IMG/VR virus record: IMGVR_UViG_3300025093_000092
Coordinates: 1-28,740 of that record
Length of the DNA: 28,740 nt
From: a virus
Strand: one strand, 5' to 3'
Part shown: positions 24,593 through 28,740 of the stretch, piece after piece
How the letters are laid out: every line of letters starts with the position of its first letter
Numbering within the stretch: position 1 is the stretch's first letter
Notes under the pieces: model-generated
What the model was told of the DNA's origin: nothing
The model's database searches: none
What the model saw: only the letters and a program-made list of their open reading frames with translations
Made by a program: the position numbers and the translations under genes

Positions 24593-24706
24593 TTTATAAT
24601 AATTGGCCTATATCAACGCTTTTAGCAAACCCGTACGCGCGCATAAGAAAAATGTTTTTGAAAAAAATGTGCCTAGAGAAAAAACCTATAGGTGATATAT
24701 AGAGGT

Positions 24707-24991
24707 ATGAAAAGAAAAAAGTCAAAATATAAACATGCAGTAATCGGAAAAAAGAAATATTATTTTTATTCTATTGAATGGATTGATCCGTGTGGAGATT
24801 CGGGACATGCAGAAGCTGCTGATGTAAAAGATTTAAAACCTGCAAAGATGATGACTCAAGCTTATATTTTTGAAAAAGATAATAAACATGTTTGGACTTT
24901 TGCTTCTTATGATACTGAATCCGCAGTCTTTTCTGATCGTAATGTATTTCCTAAATCTATTGTAACTAAAATGGAAAAAATTAGTCTTTAG
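24707..24991 (+). CDS. Hypothetical protein converging on the small terminase gene
   Basis: 94 residues from ATG 24707 (MKRKKSKYKHAV); AGAGG precedes it closely, and an upstream GTG at 24692 is possible. It begins with a basic stretch and continues as an aromatic-rich alpha/beta protein (YYFYSIEWIDPCGDSGH). It meets the terminase gene with 11 bases of overlap. No family is recognised. Confidence 0.6.
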   Translation: MKRKKSKYKHAVIGKKKYYFYSIEWIDPCGDSGHAEAADVKDLKPAKMMTQAYIFEKDNKHVWTFASYDTESAVFSDRNVFPKSIVTKMEKISL

Positions 24992-25469
24992 TTTCTTCAA
25001 TCACTTCTGCATCAGATGCATCTGAATTTATAATTGGTTTAAAGTCTTGCAGCGCTTTAGCTAACATTTTATCTAACTCTGATTCCTCAACGTTGTTTAG
25101 GTCCTTATGTAGATGAAGGTGATTATTATTTTGGAATCCGGCAGCTTTACCTCTAGCAATTTCCATATTACCTGCTGCACTCCAGGCTTTGTTTTCAAAA
25201 GCACCATCTCTAATTCTACCTAGTTCAGCCAAATGTTTTTCATAAGTGATGTCATATTTTTTTAATTTTTCGGCTCGGAGTCTACCAATGTATTGGGCCA
25301 CCAAAGGATACAATGCAGGGTTTTGAAGTCTGCTTGCACTGACATAGGCATTGTCAGGTTTATAACCTGCAGCAATAGCGCATTCAGAATCAGTCTTTTT
25401 ACCTTCTTCTGTTACGATTAAATTAGCAAACTTAATTTGTTTTTCAGTAAGTCTTTTTGGAACTCCCAT
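24981..25469 (-). CDS. terS: Terminase small subunit
   Basis: 162 residues. The N-terminus (LTEKQIKFANLIVTEEGKKT, then SECAIAAGYKPDNAYVSASR) is the helix-turn-helix found at the start of many phage small terminases, which recognise the packaging site and assemble with the large subunit. The rest is helical, ending in an acidic tail (SDASDAEVIEETKD). The gene is isolated on the minus strand, away from the structural genes, and the large subunit is not in the window. Its own promoter (25476-25504) leaves only 6 bases between -10 and ATG, so the message is probably leaderless. Confidence 0.8.
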   Translation of the reverse strand: MGVPKRLTEKQIKFANLIVTEEGKKTDSECAIAAGYKPDNAYVSASRLQNPALYPLVAQYIGRLRAEKLKKYDITYEKHLAELGRIRDGAFENKAWSAAGNMEIARGKAAGFQNNNHLHLHKDLNNVEESELDKMLAKALQDFKPIINSDASDAEVIEETKD

Positions 25470-25475
25470 ACTTGC

Positions 25476-25504
25476 AATATAATTTATTTTTGGTATATGT
25501 TCAA
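25476..25504 (-). promoter_or_regulatory. Promoter for the small terminase gene
   Basis: Read on the minus strand: TTGAAC (25499-25504), a 17-bp spacer, then TATATT (25476-25481), then 6 bases and the ATG at 25469. Transcription would start at or within a base or so of the start codon. Confidence 0.6.
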
Positions 25505-25507
25505 GTG

Positions 25508-25735
25508 ATGGTAACAGGAAAGCTATTAAGGAAAGTCCTAGACAAATTTTTAAAGTCCCCTACAGTTCAAGAGGCTCGAGTCCAGATCTGTATGCCGAAC
25601 GGTGAAATGTTTGATGTCAAAGACGTTAAATTAATGGAAAACAAATTGTTTGGCGTCAGAGAGACTCATCGATTGGTGATCACAGTCTATAAATCCAAGT
25701 GGAATATGGGCCAGGTCATAGACAAAATTGATTAA
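25508..25735 (+). CDS. Conserved small hypothetical protein
   Basis: 75 residues from ATG 25508 (MVTGKLLRKVLDKFLKS). A longer frame from 25457 would overlap the divergent terminase gene and its promoter, so it is unlikely. The order is helix, beta hairpin (ARVQICMPNGEMFDVKDV), then the block NKLFGVRETHRLVITV, which I recall as conserved in marine phage relatives. No function is known. It is transcribed away from the terminase gene. Confidence 0.65.
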   Translation: MVTGKLLRKVLDKFLKSPTVQEARVQICMPNGEMFDVKDVKLMENKLFGVRETHRLVITVYKSKWNMGQVIDKID

Positions 25736-25763
25736 CTTGAATACTCCAAACTTAACCTGAAAA

Positions 25764-26135
25764 ATGATTAAGGGAGAGACTAAATTTTGGCATGAAATTA
25801 GGGAGTTTAATATCAAGAATAATTGTAAAATTTCCTTTACCCGTGTGGAAAATAGTGCTGCACACGGTACTCCCGATCTATTGGGCTATAATAATTCTGG
25901 CCACTTTTTCACTATTGAATTAAAGTTAAATTTGGTTAAAAAAATTCGGTTTTCACCACACCAAATTGGCTTCCATATTAAGCATCCACACAACAGTTTC
26001 ATCATGGCCAAGGGCCTCTGTCAGAGAGACATAAAACTTTATGAGGGAAGGTATATAGAAGATTTAATTAAGGGGAAGGCAGATCCGTGTGCCACGGGTA
26101 TGGAGTCAAGCTTTAAATTTCTACAAAACGTTTAG
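25764..26135 (+). CDS. VRR-NUC-type nuclease
   Basis: 123 residues, the normal size of a stand-alone VRR-NUC domain (PD-(D/E)XK superfamily, related to Holliday-junction-resolving nucleases). Key positions: E11, D38 in HGTPDLLG, E52-x-K54 in TIELKL, and Q67 in SPHQIGFH. Stand-alone phage members act on branched or nicked DNA in recombination or before packaging. It follows the 25508 gene after 28 bases and ends the plus-strand operon before the long non-coding region. Confidence 0.85.
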   Translation: MIKGETKFWHEIREFNIKNNCKISFTRVENSAAHGTPDLLGYNNSGHFFTIELKLNLVKKIRFSPHQIGFHIKHPHNSFIMAKGLCQRDIKLYEGRYIEDLIKGKADPCATGMESSFKFLQNV

Positions 26136-26136
26136 C

Positions 26137-26155
26137 GTCCTACATATTATAGGAC
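26137..26155. repeat. Short inverted repeat after the VRR-NUC gene
   Basis: GTCCTA (26137-26142) and TAGGAC (26150-26155) form a 6-bp inverted repeat with a 7-base AT spacer, just after the stop. It includes TATTATAGGA, a variant of the recurrent TAGGATATT motif. No T-run follows, so an operator is as likely as a terminator. Confidence 0.4.
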
Positions 26156-26193
26156 TAAAGTCAACGGACAAAGTGTCGCGGCTCGAGAGGAGA

Positions 26194-26214
26194 GCTTGTG
26201 GGCGGGACCCGCCC
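26194..26214. repeat. GC-rich palindromic repeat, copy 1
   Basis: GCTTGTGGGCGGG then A then CCCGCCC. In this copy the central stem GGGCGGG-A-CCCGCCC is a perfect palindrome. It is preceded by GAGAGGAGA, similar to the flank of copies 3 and 5. From here to 26477 there is no convincing gene, but a series of hairpins and the parS-like site. Confidence 0.65.
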
Positions 26215-26227
26215 GGGGAGGAAAAAA

Positions 26228-26243
26228 TGTTTCACGTGAAACT
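26228..26243. promoter_or_regulatory. parS: parS-like ParB-binding site
   Basis: TGTTTCACGTGAAACT matches the widely conserved bacterial centromere site TGTTTCACGTGAAACA at 15 of 16 positions, with the full 14-bp palindrome GTTTCACGTGAAAC (26229-26242) intact. Host ParB, a CTP-dependent clamp, loads at such sites and ParA then segregates the DNA. No parA or parB is in the window, so host ParB would be the reader. An exact 14-bp match is expected about once per 268 million random positions. Confidence 0.75.
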
Positions 26244-26307
26244 TGAACCTTGACCTGTTGGCTTGTGGCCTGTGGCCTGTGGACGTCGCTTGCGGACTGT
26301 GATGCGT

Positions 26308-26328
26308 GCTTGTGGGCGGGACCCACCC
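26308..26328. repeat. GC-rich palindromic repeat, copy 2
   Basis: GCTTGTGGGCGGG then A then CCCACCC, followed by AA and seven T. The stem has one conserved C/A mismatch relative to copy 1. The T-run makes it terminator-like on the plus strand. Upstream CTGTGAT and downstream layout are shared with copy 4. Confidence 0.65.
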
Positions 26329-26347
26329 AATTTTTTTATTTCTGCTT

Positions 26348-26401
26348 GAGGGCTGGTGGAATACTACCAGCCCTCTTGCTATTCCTGCCCAGGAATTTTT
26401 T
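26348..26401 (+). terminator. Double hairpin with T-run (intrinsic terminator)
   Basis: GAGGGCTGGT (26348-26357) pairs perfectly with ACCAGCCCTC (26366-26375). A second stem ATTCCTG (26381-26387) with CAGGAAT (26390-26396) runs directly into six T, a good intrinsic terminator for plus-strand transcripts from the VRR-NUC operon. It lies about 245 bases after the stop, so a long untranslated tail containing the parS-like site would be made. Confidence 0.6.
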
Positions 26402-26477
26402 ACACTTGTTGACGTAGGCTTTAGATAGAAGCCTGTGATCGTAAACAAAATAATTAAATAGATTGTTATGCTTGGAT

Positions 26478-27092
26478 CTAATGCTGGCCATAACTAATGT
26501 TTTTAATTTTTGGGTTCCAGCATTTTCTACAGTCGAGACATTGCCCGCCCTGCTGCGGTGCTGGACACGTGGCCTTCTTTGTAACCACGGTTGAAGTATT
26601 GGGCCAGCTTTTAATTGGTCCCTGGTTCACCATTGGTGAAGACAATCTAATTGTTAAATTGTCAGGCTTATGTTTTAAATATTTTTTCACCCATGCCTCT
26701 TTGGTTGGCATCCAATGCATACGGGACGGCGTCAACCTACAAACGGCGAAAATTTTTTGGAGGTGTTCCAGGTCCTGGACGTCTCCTGAATCGTGCCATC
26801 TGAAGACATCCGGCTTTTTTGAATTGATCAATAGTGCCATGGCCTCGACCCATCGCGGGTGCTTAATAGCTGCCAGCCTTCTATACTGTGCATCTTGTAC
26901 AACTTTAAAAACATAACAACCTTTAAGCGCATAACAGTCGAAGCAAACGGTGCCCTTCTTATTTTGTAACTTGCCGCCGGTGTTGCATTCTTTGGCGGGT
27001 ATACCAATGGACCATCCGGGCATCTTGCCGGGCTTGCTCAAGCCTCCGACTAATAACCAGGCCTGGGCCGTGTTTAAATTTTTATCTTTCAT
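26478..27092 (-). CDS. GP88-like conserved phage protein
   Basis: 204 residues. It resembles the 'gene product 88' family first named in mycobacteriophages: C36, then C50-x2-C53 YALKGCY (C59), the signature FRWHDSGD (97-104), HWMPTKEAW near residue 126, and a C-terminal Cys group C176, C185, C188, C191. The Cys groups suggest metal or Fe-S binding. Function is unknown in the family. It stands alone on the minus strand between non-coding regions, flanked by the GC-rich repeats. The likely -10 lies 6 bases before its ATG, so the message should be leaderless. GC content exceeds that of neighbouring genes. Confidence 0.8.
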   Translation of the reverse strand: MKDKNLNTAQAWLLVGGLSKPGKMPGWSIGIPAKECNTGGKLQNKKGTVCFDCYALKGCYVFKVVQDAQYRRLAAIKHPRWVEAMALLINSKKPDVFRWHDSGDVQDLEHLQKIFAVCRLTPSRMHWMPTKEAWVKKYLKHKPDNLTIRLSSPMVNQGPIKSWPNTSTVVTKKATCPAPQQGGQCLDCRKCWNPKIKNISYGQH

Positions 27093-27098
27093 GAGTCT

Positions 27099-27126
27099 AA
27101 TATAGGTTATTGTAGGATATTGTCAA
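27099..27126 (-). promoter_or_regulatory. Promoter of the GP88-like gene with TAGGATATT motif
   Basis: Minus strand: TTGACA (27121-27126), a 16-bp spacer, TATATT (27099-27104), 6 bases, then ATG at 27092. The spacer contains the recurrent motif (TAGGATATT on plus, 27113-27121) and is almost the same as the spacer of the promoter at 27784. Confidence 0.7.
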
Positions 27127-27155
27127 CAGTTAAAATTTTTTATTTTTAGAGAAGA

Positions 27156-27176
27156 GCGTGTGGGCGGGACCCACCC
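27156..27176. repeat. GC-rich palindromic repeat, copy 3
   Basis: GCGTGTGGGCGGG then A then CCCACCC, preceded by TAGAGAAGA, a flank shared with copy 5. It lies 30 bases upstream of the GP88-like promoter. Confidence 0.65.
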
Positions 27177-27200
27177 CGTGACTTGTTGCCTGTGATTAGT

Positions 27201-27221
27201 GCTTGTGGGCGGGACCCACCC
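27201..27221. repeat. GC-rich palindromic repeat, copy 4
   Basis: Same 21-bp sequence as copy 2 and, like it, followed by a T-run (eight T from 27225) and preceded by CTGTGAT. Terminator-like on plus. Confidence 0.65.
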
Positions 27222-27233
27222 ATATTTTTTTTG

Positions 27234-27280
27234 CTTGTGGCCCATTTCTGAATATATCAGCCAGGGCCACAAGATATTTT
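27234..27280 (+). terminator. 10-bp stem terminator before the structured region
   Basis: CTTGTGGCCC (27234-27243) pairs exactly with GGGCCACAAG (27264-27273). The loop can form a small CTGA/TCAG stem. ATATTTTT follows. It isolates the next segment from upstream plus-strand transcription. Its position after copy 4 repeats the layout of copy 2 plus the hairpin at 26348. Confidence 0.6.
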
Positions 27281-27299
27281 TGGGGTCACAATTTATAGA

Positions 27300-27618
27300 G
27301 CCGTACACCCTCACAAATCGAACTCTTGATCAGTAGTCGGTGCCCTATCGCCGTTCGAGATATTTCAACGCGATGAAATACCAGCGATTCACTTCCCGCT
27401 ACTGATCCCAGGTCGGTGGAAAAAGACACTTGCGCGACCATGGTATAACAATCTCACCGACCTGGGATCAGCACCCAGGAAAGACGGCCAACGTAAAGTA
27501 GCGGTGTGATCCTGGATCTGATCTTTGAGGGTTTCCCAATTTTAAGTGTAGTACAACCCCACAATCGAACACTCGATCCAGGGTGATGATTTGGGTACCC
27601 CCTGGATCTATATTTTTT
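27300..27618 (+). ncRNA. Candidate structured non-coding RNA, 50% GC
   Basis: No open frame of 60 codons lies within this stretch. I counted 150 G/C in 27301-27600, against about one third in the genes. A 17-bp perfect inverted repeat pairs 27402-27418 with 27455-27471, nested in CCGCTAC/GTAGCGG (27396-27402, 27498-27504). An exclusive alternative pairs 27328-27336 with 27399-27407. The 3' end is a 9-bp stem (27575-27583, 27600-27608) and six T, like an intrinsic terminator; CTGGATC at 27512-27518 could capture its 5' arm as an anti-terminator. Two related units (27303-27336, 27551-27583) carry an AUCGA hairpin whose G-C in one copy is G-U in the other, favouring plus-strand RNA. No promoter is clear, and no known RNA family is recognised. 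Confidence 0.55.
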
Positions 27619-27663
27619 ATTTCACCAAACTAGAATAAAAAACATAAAATCAACTTAACAGAA

Positions 27664-27692
27664 TATCCTATAATAACAAGGACAATATTGTC
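27664..27692. promoter_or_regulatory. TATCCTATAATAA motif plus GACAATATTGTC palindrome
   Basis: TATCCTATAATAA (27664-27676) repeats exactly at 27792-27804. A perfect 12-bp palindrome follows at 27681-27692. No convincing -35/-10 pair uses them, so they look like operator sites. The stretch 27619-27855 holds otherwise only repeat copy 5 and the next promoter. Confidence 0.5.
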
Positions 27693-27727
27693 GCACCTAA
27701 TTTAGAATCATTCTAAAGTAGAGAAGA

Positions 27728-27748
27728 GCATGTGGGCGGGTCCCACCC
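27728..27748. repeat. GC-rich palindromic repeat, copy 5
   Basis: GCATGTGGGCGGG then T then CCCACCC, preceded by TAGAGAAGA as in copy 3. The centre base is T here, A in the others. It lies about 36 bases before the promoter at 27784. Confidence 0.65.
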
Positions 27749-27783
27749 ATATAAAAAAATAAAAATTTTTTTCTTTTTAGGGC

Positions 27784-27812
27784 TTGACAATTATCCTATA
27801 ATAACCTATAAA
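27784..27812 (+). promoter_or_regulatory. Strong promoter for the last two genes
   Basis: TTGACA (27784-27789), 17-bp spacer, TATAAA (27807-27812): the best promoter in the window. The spacer carries TATCCTATAATAA and ends ATAACC, like the GP88-like gene promoter, so both probably answer the same regulator. Confidence 0.75.
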
Positions 27813-27855
27813 CAAATCAGTTGTAATAATAACTAAAAACAGAAAGGAATACATT

Positions 27856-28452
27856 ATGCAACCATTAAGAAAAGACCACGTTGATAGGTGGAGTGAGTTT
27901 GTACGAGATGAATTCGGAATTGCTTTTAATAGAGCAGAAGAAGAAATCGAAGTACAAGCGCAAGAGAAAGTTGAAGAAGTTGGTAAAGATTTTGCCAAGG
28001 AACTTAAACTTAATCTTAAAATAAAAGAGTTGGATAAAAGCGTAAATGCGTTGAGAGATTTCCAAGATAAGAAACAATCTATGGAAAATGATTTACGTTA
28101 TAAAGCTCAAAAAATCGCTGATGAAATTTCAGAGATTTATAACAATAGTAAAAAAAGACGTAAATGGGATATGAATAACATCTCTATTGATATTAAAGAT
28201 GACAACGATCCTGTTGAATACATAACAAAGCGAATTAAAAAAGCTTGTTATGAAGAAGCAAAACGTCATTTTACAGCGAAGCATAAGTTGTATCATGCTT
28301 TAGATCAAAAACGTAAAAAGTGTTTGAATATACTTTATACAGGCAGTCATATTCAACCGACTTTAAATGAGTTATCTAAAGAAATGAAAACCGCTAACAT
28401 TCAATTAGATTTACCTAATTCTTTATTAGCTTTACCAAGTGGAGCGAAATAA
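27856..28452 (+). CDS. Helical coiled-coil hypothetical protein
   Basis: 198 residues, almost fully helical and highly charged. A coiled coil spans about residues 20-100 (Glu/Lys-rich with regular Leu, Ile and Val). A basic segment, SKKRRKW, follows near residue 98, and a second helical region carries many Lys, His and Arg (VEYITKRIKKACYEEAKRHF). AAAGGA is 8 bases before the ATG. No family is recognised. Being under the strongest promoter, it may be an early, abundant protein; DNA binding or scaffolding is possible but unproven. Confidence 0.7.
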   Translation: MQPLRKDHVDRWSEFVRDEFGIAFNRAEEEIEVQAQEKVEEVGKDFAKELKLNLKIKELDKSVNALRDFQDKKQSMENDLRYKAQKIADEISEIYNNSKKRRKWDMNNISIDIKDDNDPVEYITKRIKKACYEEAKRHFTAKHKLYHALDQKRKKCLNILYTGSHIQPTLNELSKEMKTANIQLDLPNSLLALPSGAK

Positions 28453-28664
28453 TGATTAGAGCAGTTTATTTTGCACTTAACTTTGTAATGATCTTTTTGG
28501 GTGTAGTGTTAGCAATATACTTTGATTTGTGGATTGGTTTATCAGTAATAGCTTTATTTACTTTTAAATTCTTTTTGCAATTACCAAGTACAGAAAGCAA
28601 TCGAAAACTTGATGAAAGTTTTGAAAGAAATAAAAAACAAATGGAGTTTGATTTTGATAAATAA
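28452..28664 (+). CDS. Small membrane protein
   Basis: 70 residues. The first 45 are two closely spaced hydrophobic segments (about 5-22 and 26-42, for example FVMIFLGVVLAIYFDLW then IGLSVIALFTF), followed by a charged cytosolic-type tail rich in Glu, Lys and Asn. It overlaps the previous stop (TAATG). It could modify the host membrane, for example in superinfection exclusion; the role is a guess. Confidence 0.65.
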   Translation: MIRAVYFALNFVMIFLGVVLAIYFDLWIGLSVIALFTFKFFLQLPSTESNRKLDESFERNKKQMEFDFDK

Positions 28665-28674
28665 ATAAATCAAA

Positions 28675-28726
28675 TTGAGGGGGGATAGGAAATGTCCTAT
28701 GCAAAATGCTAGCACTCCCCCCTCAA
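28675..28726. other. Large terminal stem with inner hairpins
   Basis: TTGAGGGGGG (28675-28684) pairs exactly with CCCCCCTCAA (28717-28726). Inside, ATAGGA/TCCTAT (28685-28690, 28695-28700) forms a 6-bp hairpin, and TGCTAGCA (28707-28714) is palindromic, giving a branched, cloverleaf-like fold. It follows the last gene by 10 bases. The plus strand continues as an A-run and not a T-run, so it is not a textbook terminator for these genes. Confidence 0.65.
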
Positions 28727-28740
28727 AAAAAAAAATAGAG

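Noticed and set aside
24442-24702. Open frame of 86 codons over the GTTACA repeats
   Set aside because: No ribosome site, odd composition (Trp, Tyr, Cys from the repeats), and it covers a terminator and repeat cluster. More likely non-coding.
26264-26282. Tandem TGTGGCC units as a CRISPR-like or satellite array
   Set aside because: Only two full 7-base units and one partial, with no spacers. Probably a by-product of the GC-rich repeat family.
26161-26448. Minus-strand open frame with a GWVPPTS peptide, also seen at 27123-27314
   Set aside because: The shared peptide is only the translation of the GC-rich palindromic repeat. No start signal, and it overlaps parS and hairpins. Rejected as coding.
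26497-26916. Plus-strand open frame opposite the GP88-like gene
   Set aside because: The minus-strand frame has a recognised family signature and promoter. This one is its shadow.
27300-27618. tRNA or tmRNA, because of TTCGA-type loops
   Set aside because: The bases around both TTCGA sequences do not form a T-arm, and no acceptor stem or CCA context is present.
1-28740. Integrase, excisionase or attachment site
   Set aside because: No tyrosine or serine recombinase motif and no tRNA-type attachment sequence was seen, so a temperate lifestyle is only suggested indirectly.

Overview
This window looks like part of an AT-rich marine tailed-phage genome (Caudoviricetes). It most resembles phages of SAR11/Pelagibacter-type or related Alphaproteobacteria known from surface-ocean metagenomes. 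The evidence is tightly packed genes with TAATG and ATGA overlaps, phage structural, replication, lysis and terminase genes, many very small genes, and a composition near one third GC. The host is inferred from composition and remembered family resemblance; nothing in the window proves it. No tRNA, rRNA, CRISPR array, insertion sequence or integrase was seen. Portal, capsid and large terminase genes must lie outside the window.

Layout. (1) 1-9041, plus strand: end of the structural block, with five virion or putative ejection proteins, including a 1433-residue internal-virion-like protein, then a small coiled-coil plus membrane protein. (2) 9038-10665, minus: an SNF2-type helicase and a small downstream gene, divergent from the replication block across a symmetrical promoter. 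(3) 10729-17922, plus: replication block with two hypothetical proteins, a putative ssDNA-binding protein, an archaeo-eukaryotic-type primase, a UvrD-like helicase, a DUF3310 protein and a family A DNA polymerase. (4) 17925-20325, plus: a conserved unknown, then a lysis-type cassette of small membrane proteins and an M15 peptidase endolysin. (5) 20318-24369: a divergent node with a ribbon-helix-helix regulator, then an RNA polymerase alpha-CTD homologue, a methyltransferase-like protein, an HNH nuclease, a PD-(D/E)XK exonuclease and several Cys-pair microproteins. (6) 24370-26135: a repeat-rich gap, a small terminase subunit on the minus strand, and a VRR-NUC nuclease. (7) 26136-28740: an unusual region with long non-coding stretches, a parS-like site, five GC-rich palindromic repeats, a GP88-like gene, a 50% GC putative structured RNA, and two last genes before a large terminal hairpin.

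Most interesting. A near-perfect copy of the bacterial ParB-binding site parS (26228-26243) occurs with no parA or parB in view. About 1 kb away is a GC-rich segment (27300-27618) with mutually exclusive long pairings and a terminator-like end, as expected of a regulatory or structured non-coding RNA. Between and around them are five copies of a GC-rich palindrome. A recurrent TAGGATATT motif in several promoters, a small ribbon-helix-helix protein beside its only perfectly palindromic copy, and a free-standing alpha-CTD suggest a dedicated transcription-control circuit. A Leu at the polymerase 762-equivalent position would fit a slow or persistent lifestyle. Together they suggest a phage that may use host segregation machinery to persist, but this is inference.
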